Under the pieces are notes generated by a model, which did not search any database, was not told where the DNA came from, and worked only from the letters and a program-made list of their open reading frames with translations. This document shows positions 34,258-43,438 of a stretch of DNA of 64,000 nt, one piece after another. The stretch is from a bacterium (GTDB lineage: Bacteria > Bacillota > Clostridia > Lachnospirales > Lachnospiraceae): assembly GCA_030524675.1 (NCBI GenBank), contig JAUNGE010000010.1, forward strand, positions 18,969 through 82,968, in the 5' to 3' direction. Every line of letters begins with the position of its first letter. Within the stretch, counting starts at the first letter, position 1. Made by a program: the position numbers and the translations under genes.

Positions 34258-36071
34258 GAACTATGAGAAAGGGATTTGCATGGCTCATGTGCATTGTGCT
34301 TCTGGCCGGTATCCTGTCGGGATTTACATATACGGATGAGACAGGCATGGTAGTAGTCAAGCAGGTTCCAGTAGGAAAAATCGGAAAGAAGATGTCTGTA
34401 AGTTTCAGCATCTATAACAACACATCAGACGACATGGAAGATACCGTGGTCTCTCTTGCAATACCAGATGTGGATGAATTCAGTGAAGAAGATGATGAGG
34501 GAGACGTCATCGAGTTTGCAAACTATCCGTTTGAGATGACGCAGGATCTGTTCAAGGAGAGCAAAAATCTCGGCAAAATCAAGATGGGTAAGACCAAGGC
34601 AGTGACGCTGCATGGTGTCATCCGCAGGGATATGACGCCTGGATATTATGAGGTGCCGATTAAGATTGAGTTCGGCAACCGCACAGAGTATGACAAAGTG
34701 ACAATCTGGGTCACAAATTCGGACTCCGAGACAACAACAGAGTCGGAGGAGAGCAACATTGACTACGATTTTACCTTGGGCGAAGCGCAGGATACCCCGC
34801 ATGGCTTATATAAAGACACGTTGAATTTTGGTGTGAATATTCACAATGTGGGCATCAAGAAAGCATATGATGTGCGCTTGGAGCTGAATCTGGAAAATTC
34901 CACAGATATTTCACAGTTTCCGCTGGATCTGGCGAAGCCGAACTATGATGAGACGGTCGGGGATATGGAGCCGGATGCGATGGCATACATTCCTTACAGC
35001 ATGAAAGTGCGCGAGGAGGCGAAGACTGGATATTATATTCTGAAATACCGGATTCGCTACAGAGAAGAGGCAGAGGGAAATTTTGCAGAGCCGATTGAGA
35101 AGAATTTTTACATACGAATCACCGGAAAGGACGAGGAGACGACAGAGAGCAAGGAGTGGAACAAAAACACCAGCAAGATGGCCAGAATCGTGGTGGACAG
35201 TTATCAGACGATTCCGGAGAAGATTATTGCAGGCGACAGTTTTGAGCTGCGCATCCGCATGAAAAATGCATCCAGTGATATCGAGGCGAGCAACATTCTG
35301 TTTACGCTCGAGCCGGAGAAAGCATCGGATTCCGGCGGCGCCGCGTTTACGTCTGAGTCTGGTTCGACCTCGATTGTGGTAAATTCTCTGAAGGCGGGCG
35401 AGGTGACTGAGCTGGTAATGCAGATGCAGTCAAAACCGAGTCTGGAGCAGAAGGCGTACACGGTAAAAATCCAGGAACAGTACGACAGCCCTGATTACAT
35501 GAACGCGGAAGAGGAAGTATCGATTGATATTCCGGTATATCAGATTGCCAAGCTGAATACAGGAACAATGGAGATTATGCCAGGTTCTATTACGGTGAAT
35601 GAGGAGACGAATATTATGTTCTCCATCAACAATACCGGAAAAGTGGATTTGTACAATGTGATGGTGAAATTTGAGGCAGATTCGATTCAGACGACGGATA
35701 CCTATGTCGGAAATATCAAACCAGGCGCCACCGGAAATGTGGATGTCATGGTTATGGGAACGGCGCCGACGACAGATGACGGAAAAATCAAGGTGCTGAT
35801 TACCTACGAGGATGAAAACGGCGACCCGACTACGGTGGAAAAGGAAGCCGATCTGTTTGTCAGCGAGCCGATGGAAATCCCTGTGTTTGACGATATGGAA
35901 AACGGCGATATGGGAGAGATGGAGCCGGAGCCAGGACTGATTCAGAAATATAAAATTCCTATTGGCATTGGTACGGCGGCGCTGCTCATTATCATCGTGG
36001 TGGTTGGCATGAAGATTCGGAAGAAGAGAAAGGCAGCCAGAGAGGAAGGAATGGACGATGAGATTTCTTGA
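34254..36071 (+). CDS. Secreted, membrane-anchored multi-domain partner of an ABC system (COG1361-like)
   Basis: A 605-residue protein: signal peptide (1 to about 23), a series of beta-sandwich domains with the IYNNTSDD, VNIHNVGIKKAYDV, IRMKNASSDIEASN and FSINNTGKVDLYNV motifs that mark CARDB/COG1361-type repeats, a single C-terminal helix (about 570-590, IPIGIGTAALLIIIVVVGM) and a basic cytoplasmic tail. It should stand outside the cell, anchored at its C-terminus. Its gene overlaps both neighbours, so it is probably a structural part of the transporter, for example an extracellular adaptor that collects or delivers the substrate. Function unknown. Confidence 0.75.
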   Translation: MRTMRKGFAWLMCIVLLAGILSGFTYTDETGMVVVKQVPVGKIGKKMSVSFSIYNNTSDDMEDTVVSLAIPDVDEFSEEDDEGDVIEFANYPFEMTQDLFKESKNLGKIKMGKTKAVTLHGVIRRDMTPGYYEVPIKIEFGNRTEYDKVTIWVTNSDSETTTESEESNIDYDFTLGEAQDTPHGLYKDTLNFGVNIHNVGIKKAYDVRLELNLENSTDISQFPLDLAKPNYDETVGDMEPDAMAYIPYSMKVREEAKTGYYILKYRIRYREEAEGNFAEPIEKNFYIRITGKDEETTESKEWNKNTSKMARIVVDSYQTIPEKIIAGDSFELRIRMKNASSDIEASNILFTLEPEKASDSGGAAFTSESGSTSIVVNSLKAGEVTELVMQMQSKPSLEQKAYTVKIQEQYDSPDYMNAEEEVSIDIPVYQIAKLNTGTMEIMPGSITVNEETNIMFSINNTGKVDLYNVMVKFEADSIQTTDTYVGNIKPGATGNVDVMVMGTAPTTDDGKIKVLITYEDENGDPTTVEKEADLFVSEPMEIPVFDDMENGDMGEMEPEPGLIQKYKIPIGIGTAALLIIIVVVGMKIRKKRKAAREEGMDDEIS

Positions 36072-37401
36072 CCTGCTCGTCATGAGCGTCAATAATCTGC
36101 GGCGGCGAAAAATGAGAACCGTTCTGACAGTTCTTGGTGTTATTATCGGTACAGCCTCGATTGTCGTGATGGTATCTCTGGGAATCGGCCTGAAAGAGAT
36201 GACGATGGAGCAGTATGCCCAGTATGGAAAGCTGACTTCCATCGAAATCTACGGGGAGTATTATGGAGGACAGGACGCAGACCCGCTCTACCTGACAGAC
36301 GATGTGGTGGAGGAGTTCTCCAGGATTCCCCATGTCAAGTATGCGACCCCGATTCTGGATTACTATGTGATTGCAAAGCAGGGCGTGTATGAGGGAAATT
36401 TGAGCCTCAAAGGCGTTTCTCAGGAATATCTGAATGACCTGGATATCGGGGAGGGAGAACTCCCCTCTTCATCGGATACGGAAATGCGGCTGGTGGTGGG
36501 AAATATGGTGTACCGCCAGTTTCGCAACACCAAGACGAATGAATATTACTGGGACAATATGGTAAAGCCGGATGTGGATTTTATGAACAAACCGCTGTTT
36601 GTGATTTTTGATACAGACGCCTACTATCAGTCGAGATATGCACAGGACGGCGAAAATAAAGTATCCCCTCCCAAAAAGTACATGTTGAAAACGGCAGGTA
36701 TGATAGCAGGCGGAGAGGAGGACTACAATGAGAATTCTTCCGGCGTTTATGTGAATATTGAATTGCTGAAGGCACAGCTGAAAAAAATATTCCGGAAGAA
36801 TCCGATTCCAGGGCAGCAGACGAACAAGAAGGGAAAACCGTACAATTATTTTATCTATGACCAGGCGATGGTGATGGTCGATGACATGGAGTATGTGACC
36901 GAGGTGCAGAATGTGCTGAATGAGATGGGATTCCAGACATACAGCCAGATGCAGTGGCTGGAGCAGAGCCAGCAGCAGCAGGAGATGGTGCAGGCGGTTT
37001 TAGGAGGAATCGGCGCAGTGTCTCTGTTTGTCGCAGCGATTGGCATTGCCAACACGATGATGATGTCCATCTATGAGAGGACGAAGGAAATCGGCGTGAT
37101 GAAGGTGCTCGGATGCCCGATGGGAAATATCCGCACTATGTTTCTGATAGAGGCGGGGTTTATCGGGCTGATGGGAGGCGTGATCGGAATTGTACTCAGT
37201 TATACGATTTCTTATGTGATTAACCACTTTGGCGGTGTCGGTATGCTGATGATGGGAATCGAGGGAAATATCTCCAGAATTCCGCTCTGGCTGTCCGGCA
37301 TGGCGATTGTATTTGCGATTTTTGTGGGCATGATAGCTGGATTGTTCCCCGCATTGCGTGCGATGAAGCTGAGTCCGCTGGCCGCGATTCGCAACGACTA
37401 A
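36058..37401 (+). CDS. ABC transporter permease, MacB/FtsX type
   Basis: A 447-residue permease: one helix near the N-terminus (NNLRRRKMRTVLTVLGVIIGTASIVVMVSLGIG), a large extracellular MacB-like domain (about 45-315), then three helices with the family motif YERTKEIGVMKVLGCPMGNIRTMFLIEAGFIGLMGG. The gene starts 14 bases inside its predecessor. MacB-type systems move peptides, lipoproteins or drugs outward using a mechanical stroke rather than a transmembrane channel. With the ATPase and the CARDB-type partner it makes a three-component unit. Confidence 0.9.
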   Translation: MRFLDLLVMSVNNLRRRKMRTVLTVLGVIIGTASIVVMVSLGIGLKEMTMEQYAQYGKLTSIEIYGEYYGGQDADPLYLTDDVVEEFSRIPHVKYATPILDYYVIAKQGVYEGNLSLKGVSQEYLNDLDIGEGELPSSSDTEMRLVVGNMVYRQFRNTKTNEYYWDNMVKPDVDFMNKPLFVIFDTDAYYQSRYAQDGENKVSPPKKYMLKTAGMIAGGEEDYNENSSGVYVNIELLKAQLKKIFRKNPIPGQQTNKKGKPYNYFIYDQAMVMVDDMEYVTEVQNVLNEMGFQTYSQMQWLEQSQQQQEMVQAVLGGIGAVSLFVAAIGIANTMMMSIYERTKEIGVMKVLGCPMGNIRTMFLIEAGFIGLMGGVIGIVLSYTISYVINHFGGVGMLMMGIEGNISRIPLWLSGMAIVFAIFVGMIAGLFPALRAMKLSPLAAIRND

Positions 37402-37406
37402 AAACA

Positions 37407-37465
37407 GAGCAATCGACTTTCATATCATGGTAGTGTCGCCATCAGGCGACATGTCCGTTTAGGAT
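37407..37465. repeat. 59-bp copy of the 17.6-kb repeat
   Basis: The stretch matches 17629-17687 in 58 of 59 positions and includes the hairpin TGTCGCC-ATCA-GGCGACA. It follows the stop of the permease gene within 6 bases, so it may act as a 3' hairpin of that operon. Confidence 0.85.
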
Positions 37466-37584
37466 TAAAATAGAGCCAAACTCTGCGAAAGTATCCAGTT
37501 TGGATGAAAATAAAAAGAAGAACAGAAAAATAACAAAGAAAGCATAACAGAAAAGAATAACAGAAAAAGAGAGGTTTTTTTGTG

Positions 37585-38412
37585 ATGGACAGGACAGCTC
37601 CGGTAGGTGTTTTTGATTCCGGCGTAGGCGGGCTTACAGTGGCCAGAGAGATTATGCGCCAGATTCCGAATGAGAGAATTGTTTATTTTGGAGATACAGC
37701 GAGAGTGCCATATGGAAGTAAATCGAAAGAGACCATTATCCGCTATTCCAGGCAGATTATCCGATTTTTGAGAACGCAGGACGTCAAGGCGATTGTGATT
37801 GCCTGCAATACGGCGAGTGCGTATGCGCTGGAGACGGTGGCGGCGGAGAGCGACATTCCGGTTATCGGAGTAATCAACGCGGGGGCAAGGACGGCTGCTG
37901 CGGTTACAAGAAATGGAAAAATTGGTGTGATTGGAACGCTTGGCACCGTGGACAGCGGAATCTATAAAAAGGTGATACAGGATATCAGGCCGGAGCTGGA
38001 AGTGACACAGAAAGCATGTCCGCTGTTTGTGCCGTTGGTGGAAGAGGGGCTTCTGCACGATTCTGTGACGGATGAGATTGCCTCCAGATACCTGAGTGAT
38101 TTAAAGAGCAAATACATTGACACGTTGGTTCTGGGATGCACACATTATCCGCTTCTGCGCTCGACACTGCGCCGATTGATGGGGGAGGATGTCACGCTGG
38201 TGAATCCTGCATATGAGACGGCGATTGAGCTAAAACATCTCCTGGAAGAGCACGATATGCTGCGGATGGAGGAGAGTGGCGCGGACAAAGAAAACAGAGA
38301 GAAATACCAGTTCTTTGTGAGCGATTTGGCAGAGCGCTTTACGACGTTTGCCTCCTCGATTCTGCCGAATGAAGTGAGAACGACGAAGAAGATTAATATT
38401 GAAAAATATTGA
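37585..38412 (+). CDS. murI: Glutamate racemase
   Basis: Converts L- to D-glutamate for peptidoglycan. The two catalytic cysteines are in VIACNTASAYAL (about 75) and VLGCTHYPLL (about 187), and the N-terminal GVFDSGVGGLTV holds the conserved Asp and Ser. 275 residues is typical. GAGAGG lies before ATG 37585; GTG 37582 is directly adjacent in frame and equally possible. The leader 37466-37580 is A-rich. Confidence 0.95.
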   Translation: MDRTAPVGVFDSGVGGLTVAREIMRQIPNERIVYFGDTARVPYGSKSKETIIRYSRQIIRFLRTQDVKAIVIACNTASAYALETVAAESDIPVIGVINAGARTAAAVTRNGKIGVIGTLGTVDSGIYKKVIQDIRPELEVTQKACPLFVPLVEEGLLHDSVTDEIASRYLSDLKSKYIDTLVLGCTHYPLLRSTLRRLMGEDVTLVNPAYETAIELKHLLEEHDMLRMEESGADKENREKYQFFVSDLAERFTTFASSILPNEVRTTKKINIEKY

Positions 38413-38534
38413 GAGATGCAGAATATGGAGAATGTGGAGGCATATCTGTATTCGGACAGTTTTGAGAACAGAGTCGAGAAAATTGGTTGATGTTTTGACA
38501 TGGAATGTTTTGGGTTTGTGCAGGGGGTGGAAAT

Positions 38535-39278
38535 TTGATTTATATTACCGGAGATTGTCATGGAGAATACCGCCGTTTTAACAGGCAAGTTTTTCCAGAA
38601 CAGAGAGAGATGACAAGGAATGACTATGTGATGGTATGCGGGGATTTTGGATATTGGGATACATCAAAAGAGCAGGAATGGTGGCGCTACTGGCTCTCGC
38701 AGAGGTCATTTACGCTTCTTTGGGTCGATGGAAATCACGAAAATTATGACATGCTGGCAGAACTGCCGGTGGAAGAGTGGCATGGAGGAAATGTGCAGTA
38801 TATTGCACCGAATGTCATTCATCTGATGCGCGGGCAGGTGTATGAGATAGAGGGGCTGAAATTTTTTACATTCGGTGGTGCCAGAAGCCATGATATTCAA
38901 GATGGAATTTTGGATCCGGAAGCACCGGATTTTAAAGAAAAATACAGAAAATTAATTAAAGCACGGGCATTGTTTCGGGTAAAGCATCTTTCCTGGTGGG
39001 AGGAAGAGATGCCAGATGAGGCGGAGTTTGAGGAAGGACGGAAAAACCTCGCACGAAATGACTGGCAGGTGGATTTTATTGTGACACACTGTACAGCATC
39101 TTCTACACAGGCGATGTTTGGCACCGGATTGTTCCAGCCAGATAAGCTGACTGCTTATCTGGAGGAAATCAAGCAGACATGCCAGTATCGCAAATGGTTC
39201 TTTGGGCATTATCATGACAACAGAAATGTGACAGAAAAAGACATCATGTTGTATGAGCAGATTATCCGGATTCACTGA
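38535..39278 (+). CDS. Metallophosphoesterase
   Basis: A 247-residue calcineurin-like phosphoesterase. Metal ligands in order: ITGDCHGEYRRF (4-15, D-x-H), VMVCGDFGYWD (GD), WVDGNHENYD (GNHE), VTHC and GHYHDNR (GHxH). I place the start at TTG 38535, which follows the strong GGGGGTGG and begins the first strand; ATG 38505 would add ten residues of no obvious use. The substrate is unknown. The end overlaps the end of the converging sigK fragment by 7 bases. Confidence 0.88.
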   Translation: MIYITGDCHGEYRRFNRQVFPEQREMTRNDYVMVCGDFGYWDTSKEQEWWRYWLSQRSFTLLWVDGNHENYDMLAELPVEEWHGGNVQYIAPNVIHLMRGQVYEIEGLKFFTFGGARSHDIQDGILDPEAPDFKEKYRKLIKARALFRVKHLSWWEEEMPDEAEFEEGRKNLARNDWQVDFIVTHCTASSTQAMFGTGLFQPDKLTAYLEEIKQTCQYRKWFFGHYHDNRNVTEKDIMLYEQIIRIH

Positions 39279-39646
39279 TGTGGATATCCTGATGCAAAGG
39301 CTTTCCGCATTTTTTCAATCGCTTTTTTCTCAATTCGTGATACATAAGAGCGGGAAATTCCCAGTTCTTCTGCAATTTCCCGCTGTGTGTATTCTTTTCC
39401 GCCAAACAGACCGTAGCGCATACGAAGAACGGTCTGTTCGCTGTCTTTCAGGCAGGTCTCGTATGCTTGGTATAATTCTTTGATATCCTGTTCCAGGATG
39501 AGCGAATCCAATACTTCTTTATTTTCAATTTCCATGACATCCAGCAGGCTTACAGTTTCCCCATCCTTGTCTACTCCAATCGGTTCGTATAAAGATACCT
39601 CTCTTGAATTTTTTTTGCCCGCACGCAGCAACATCAGAATTTCGTT
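39272..39646 (-). CDS. sigK: sigK, 3' part (sigma-K C-terminal regions), separated by the inserted element
   Basis: Codons for N89 and onward of a sigma-K-type factor: EILMLLRAGKKNSREVSLYEPIGVDKDGET (end of region 2 and region 3) and QREIAEELGISRSYVSRIEKKAIEKMRKAF (region 4). It has no start of its own; its first bases touch the element at 39647. Joined at the two-base core with 43793-44058 it gives one frame of 639 bases (212 residues plus stop). Region order and motif SYVSRIEKKA match sigma-K of Bacillus, the late mother-cell sporulation sigma factor. In the integrated state the factor cannot be made. Confidence 0.9.
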   Translation of the reverse strand, partial: NEILMLLRAGKKNSREVSLYEPIGVDKDGETVSLLDVMEIENKEVLDSLILEQDIKELYQAYETCLKDSEQTVLRMRYGLFGGKEYTQREIAEELGISRSYVSRIEKKAIEKMRKAFASGYPHQ

Positions 39647-41471
39647 TGCTATCCTCCCCCCAATGCGTTTTTGATACACTGAGGGGTTCAATTTTTCCCA
39701 GGCGGTCATCCTCCATATCGTCATCTTCATAATCTACGTCGGAGAAGTCTACCAGTTCCTCGGTTTCATCATCATCTTCTGTATTACCGGATGCAACAGC
39801 AGCAATTTCCGGATACTCGATTTCATCATCATTTACACCAAACAGAATCACATGAGCGTTGACACCATCCCATATTACCTTGCGCACGATGGTACGAATG
39901 GCAGCACGTTTCTGTTCAATAGTCATTTCATCCAGGCCATTTTTGAAGATAGTCAACAGCTGACGTAATAGATCAAATTCAATATGGCTGAGTGCGTGTT
40001 GTGAAGTCAGTCCATCCAGTTCCTGAATACGCTGTTCAAGGGATTGGTATTCTTGGTTCAACTGCTCAATTCGTTTGGTCACATGAACTTTGGCGGAACT
40101 GTCACCCATATCTACAAGGGAGTCTACCAGAGAATTGATTTTCTTCTTCGTTTCTGCCTTTTCCTTTCTCATTTCATCAAGTCGCTGCTCATAGTCCATG
40201 CGATTGCCAGTATAGAATCTACGGCTCTGTTCCAACTGTGCAATGAAAGTATCCTTATCTTCCGCAAGCATTTTAATCTGCTCGACCACAGCCATATCTA
40301 ATGTATTGCCATTGGCATTTTTGCTGTTGCACACAGAACGTTGGCTGCGTTCCTTCATTTTGCAAACATAGGTATAAATGACTTTTCCATCTGCCGTTTT
40401 TCGTTTGCTCATTTTCGGATACATACGCTCACCGCAACTGCAGAACAACAATCCTGTCAGAAGTGCTTCATTACTGCGTGGTTTTCTGAAGGATTTAGAT
40501 TTATTGCGTTCCAAAGATTTTTGAATCTGTACCCACACTTTACCCGGAATTAGCCCCGGATGCTTACCAACAGATACAATCCATTCACTTGCAGGAAGGT
40601 ACTTTGTTGCTCTGCCTTTTTCCTGATTGGTACGGTTGTATGCCATAATGCCATGCTTGTTATCAAAAGCATCTTTGTCTGAAAACAAGTCTGTATCATG
40701 CTGAGTAAAGAATTGATAAGCATCTTCGTCTGCAATCATATAAACCGGATTCTGCAAAATAGCTTTGATGGAAAAACGAGTAAAGTAATTATTATTCTTT
40801 GTCTTAATTCCCTGTTTGATCAAAGCGGCTTCGGTCAATGTCAGAGAGTCTGTTTCAACATACAAGTCGTAAATCATTCTGACAATATCCGCTTCTTCCG
40901 GTATCGGTTTCAATTTGCAGGCTTTCTTAGACTTTCCATCAATAGTAATACTCTTGACTGCTTCGGAAGCATAACCAGTAGGGGTAGTACCGCCAAGCCA
41001 ACGACCTGTCTTTGCCAGCTCGTGCATATTATCACGGATACGTTCTGCAATGGTTTCACGCTCCAACTGTGAGAAAACAGACGCAATATACATCATAGCT
41101 CTTCCCATAGGAGTGCTTGTGTCAAACTGCTCTTTAATGGAAACGAAAGAAATATCCAAACGAGCCAATTCCTCAATCAGACTTGCAAAGTCACTGATGT
41201 TTCGGCTGATACGGTCAAGACGGTAAACAATGATGGCCTTAAACCTTTGTTTCTTGGCAGCATCCATCATCTTCTTGAAATCGGGACGATTCAGATTGCC
41301 ACCAGAGAAACCTTCATCTTCATATACAATAACTTTATCTGCGGCTGCATCACCATAGTGTAAACGAATATATTCTTTACATAGTTCTACCTGATTGCCG
41401 ATACTTTCGCCCTTGCCTGTGAACTTAGACTTACGGGAATAGATAGCTATGATGTCTTCATTTTTCCGCAT
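39525..41471 (-). CDS. Large serine recombinase (SpoIVCA-like), reading across the attachment site
   Basis: A 648-residue recombinase. The catalytic domain (about 1-150) has AIYSRKS with nucleophile Ser12 and YRLDRISRNISDF. The Recombinase domain follows, then a zinc ribbon (LLFCSCGERMYPK...YVCKMKERSQRSVC, about 345-395) and a coiled coil (about 420-500). AAAGGAGG precedes the ATG. Such enzymes excise skin elements and phages. Codons 1-609 lie inside the element; the last 39 residues are read from sigK DNA in another frame. After excision, codon 609 would join in frame to 99 residues encoded at 43493-43792. It is the obvious excisase for the sigK insertion. Confidence 0.93.
   Translation of the reverse strand: MRKNEDIIAIYSRKSKFTGKGESIGNQVELCKEYIRLHYGDAAADKVIVYEDEGFSGGNLNRPDFKKMMDAAKKQRFKAIIVYRLDRISRNISDFASLIEELARLDISFVSIKEQFDTSTPMGRAMMYIASVFSQLERETIAERIRDNMHELAKTGRWLGGTTPTGYASEAVKSITIDGKSKKACKLKPIPEEADIVRMIYDLYVETDSLTLTEAALIKQGIKTKNNNYFTRFSIKAILQNPVYMIADEDAYQFFTQHDTDLFSDKDAFDNKHGIMAYNRTNQEKGRATKYLPASEWIVSVGKHPGLIPGKVWVQIQKSLERNKSKSFRKPRSNEALLTGLLFCSCGERMYPKMSKRKTADGKVIYTYVCKMKERSQRSVCNSKNANGNTLDMAVVEQIKMLAEDKDTFIAQLEQSRRFYTGNRMDYEQRLDEMRKEKAETKKKINSLVDSLVDMGDSSAKVHVTKRIEQLNQEYQSLEQRIQELDGLTSQHALSHIEFDLLRQLLTIFKNGLDEMTIEQKRAAIRTIVRKVIWDGVNAHVILFGVNDDEIEYPEIAAVASGNTEDDDETEELVDFSDVDYEDDDMEDDRLGKIEPLSVSKTHWGEDSKRNSDVAACGQKKFKRGIFIRTDWSRQGWGNCKPAGCHGN
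39647..39667. other. Left attachment half-site of the sigK element
   Basis: A 21-bp end starting TGCTATCC next to core TT (39645-39646). Its mirror image is at 43772-43792. In the excised circle both ends would meet as ATAGCA-AA-TGCTAT on the minus strand, a palindrome around a non-palindromic two-base core, as serine recombinase attachment sites have. Confidence 0.8.
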
Positions 41472-41548
41472 TTCATATCCTCCTTTTGCACTTCTTTTAC
41501 CTTTGGCAGGTCATTGTCACTCTGGTAATCATCGTTCAGTAAGTACAT
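41447..41548 (-). CDS. Possible small ORF between the ATPase and the recombinase
   Basis: A 33-codon frame begins with ATG 41548, four bases after the stop of the ATPase gene, and ends inside the start of the recombinase gene. It holds the recombinase ribosome site within its codons, so translation could couple the three genes. The product (MYLLNDDYQSDNDLPKVKEV...) is acidic and has no known motif. There is no ribosome site of its own. Weak call. Confidence 0.3.
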   Translation of the reverse strand: MYLLNDDYQSDNDLPKVKEVQKEDMKCGKMKTS

Positions 41549-41551
41549 TAT

Positions 41552-42847
41552 TTATTTTTCGAGAATCTGCGGATCAAGAAGGAAATCATATATGTTCACA
41601 GTCAAGATACCATAGTCATCATAATAGGGCTGCACAATATCTTTTGTGATAATAATTTTTTTGAAAGAATCACCAATCTTTCTGAACGGTCTAATTTCCT
41701 GAGTACGCTTCGCTTCATCTGGCAGCGAATATGCAGATTGGATATAGTATCTGGACGAACCAAGATTGCATACAAAATCAACTTCAAGTTGTTTGCGGAT
41801 AACCTTACCTTCCTGATCTCGCTCTGCAATCGGTATTACACCTACGTCCACGCTGTAACCACGCATACGAAGTTCATTGTAAATCACATTCTCCATAGAA
41901 TGGGTTTGCTCGAACTGACGGAAATTGATTCTGGCATTGCGAAGTCCAAGATCGGAAAAGTAATATTTCCTTGGAGTTTCAATATATGCCTTTCCTTTAA
42001 TGTCATATCTTTGTGCTGATTCGATTAAGAATGAATCCTCAAAATAATCCAAATATTTCTTGATGGTAGCGGAAGTGATTCTGGATTTCTTTACCGTCTT
42101 GAAAGTATTTTTCAATTTTTCCGGATTGGTCAGCGAACCAATGGCAGAGGAAAGGATATTCAGCAAATCTTCCAGTTCCCCGATGTTCTTCACTCGATTG
42201 CGCTTGGTAATATCTCGAAGATAAATCTCATTGAACAAATTCTGTAATGCAACTGCCTTATCGTTTGCCCCCTCACGAAGAACAACCAGAGGGATACCGC
42301 CGTACAGCATATATTCAGATAATCCCATGTACTTATCACCGTTGTAAATAGTCATAAACTCGGCGAAGCTCAGGGGATACATATGAACCTCATCGCCACG
42401 ACCGGCGAACTCAGTGGCAATGTCTTTGGACAGGAGTTTTGCGTTACTTCCGGTCACAAATACATCCATATTATCTTTGCGTAGATAACCATTCAGAACA
42501 GCTTCAAAACAATCCAACATCTGAATTTCATCAAGCAGCAGATAATACATCCCTTCACCTATGACTTTGGAACGGATATATGCCATGAACTTTTCAGGGT
42601 CAACTCCACGCTTTTCCTTTTCAATCTGAATCAGGCTTTCGCCAATCAAATAAAGATCGTCTGCTGAGTCAAAGGCAAAGCGAATGATATGATCAGCATC
42701 TACACCATGATTCAACAGGTGGTGGTAAAAAAGGTTATTCAGCAAATAAGACTTACCACATCTACGAATACCAGTAATAACTTTAATTAGCCCGTTGTTT
42801 TTCCTTTTTATCAATTTATTCAAATAAAAATCTCTGCGAATCTCCAT
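41552..42847 (-). CDS. AAA-type ATPase with DUF4143 domain
   Basis: A 431-residue protein of the AAA_14/DUF4143 family. The P-loop is TGIRRCGKSYLLNNLF (about 25-40), Walker B LLLDEIQMLD (about 104), the sensor stretch VFVTGSNAKLLS, and the C-terminal DUF4143 part (about 200-400) has IYLRDITKRNRV and a nuclease-like VDFVCN near 345. The family is very common in gut anaerobes, with no settled function. Here it is cargo of the sigK element. ATG 42847 follows AGGAGG. Upstream lies a promoter with two TTGTTGCA-type repeats, suggesting it has its own control. Confidence 0.88.
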   Translation of the reverse strand: MEIRRDFYLNKLIKRKNNGLIKVITGIRRCGKSYLLNNLFYHHLLNHGVDADHIIRFAFDSADDLYLIGESLIQIEKEKRGVDPEKFMAYIRSKVIGEGMYYLLLDEIQMLDCFEAVLNGYLRKDNMDVFVTGSNAKLLSKDIATEFAGRGDEVHMYPLSFAEFMTIYNGDKYMGLSEYMLYGGIPLVVLREGANDKAVALQNLFNEIYLRDITKRNRVKNIGELEDLLNILSSAIGSLTNPEKLKNTFKTVKKSRITSATIKKYLDYFEDSFLIESAQRYDIKGKAYIETPRKYYFSDLGLRNARINFRQFEQTHSMENVIYNELRMRGYSVDVGVIPIAERDQEGKVIRKQLEVDFVCNLGSSRYYIQSAYSLPDEAKRTQEIRPFRKIGDSFKKIIITKDIVQPYYDDYGILTVNIYDFLLDPQILEK

Positions 42848-42866
42848 CGTCAAACCTCCTTACAAA

Positions 42867-42981
42867 AGATTTTTGCAACTTGTTGCACTTTTCTATTCTA
42901 TTATATCCAGATAGACTTCAAAAATCAATATATCCATTGCTTTTTAGAATAGATTTTTGTGACTTGTTGCATTTTTCTATT
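42867..42981 (-). promoter_or_regulatory. Promoter and repeated operator of the DUF4143 ATPase gene
   Basis: On the minus strand TTGATT (42923-42928) and TATAAT (42900-42905) are 17 bp apart. A near-identical stretch of about 31 bases occurs twice, at 42867-42897 and 42951-42981. Copy 1 contains the perfect palindrome TGCAACTTGTTGCA (42874-42887) just after the -10; copy 2 has TGTGACTTGTTGCA. This is the layout of an operator with a second upstream site. Confidence 0.6.
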
Positions 42982-43213
42982 TTATAATCTCATTATATGC
43001 TTTAGTGACACGTATTATCCTGAATTTTGATGGTGTTTTACCTTAGAAAAAGCAGCCACACGCTATAGTGCATAAGCTGATACCACGAAAGAAGTTTTGC
43101 AGTATTCCAACAATATTATAGTGGAAAACGCCATTTTTTGAAGCAGAAAAATAGGCGTTATATCGCGGGTATAGCGGACAACTTCTCTCTCATAGACTGA
43201 AATAACGAGGGAG

Positions 43214-43438
43214 GTGTGTGGTATCGCAAGAAAGAGTGCTCCAATCAATGTAATTGTCCATTATCCAAAAACCATAGAGGGTCAGCGTGAATTGGCAGAA
43301 CGTGTTGCCGGTGTCCACGCAGATATGGTCAATCAGCATATTAAAAAATTGAATTGTCCTTCCGAACAGAAAGTACAGTTATTGGATGCAATTATAAAAT
43401 CTGCATCCATAGAGAAAGCAGGTGAACAAACTCTTTAA
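43214..43438 (+). CDS. Small conserved mobile-element ORF
   Basis: A 74-codon frame on the plus strand. The core ARKSAPINVIVHYPKTIEGQRELAERVAGVHADMVNQHIKKLNCPSEQKVQLLDAII is a compact helical protein of a kind often found beside serine recombinases in clostridial elements; I know no function. The start is unclear: GTG 43214 overlaps the GGGAGG ribosome site, and no ATG follows in frame before the conserved core. A terminator directly follows. It could be a recombination directionality factor for the recombinase, but that is a guess from size and position. Confidence 0.65.
   Translation: MCGIARKSAPINVIVHYPKTIEGQRELAERVAGVHADMVNQHIKKLNCPSEQKVQLLDAIIKSASIEKAGEQTL

Noticed and set aside
39272..39730. 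A complete small sigma factor starting at about 39730
   Set aside because: Residues before NEILM come from the recombinase end of the element in another frame; only the part after the core is sigma-K.
42867..42981. CRISPR-like repeats
   Set aside because: Only two copies in a promoter region, no further spacers and no cas genes in the window.
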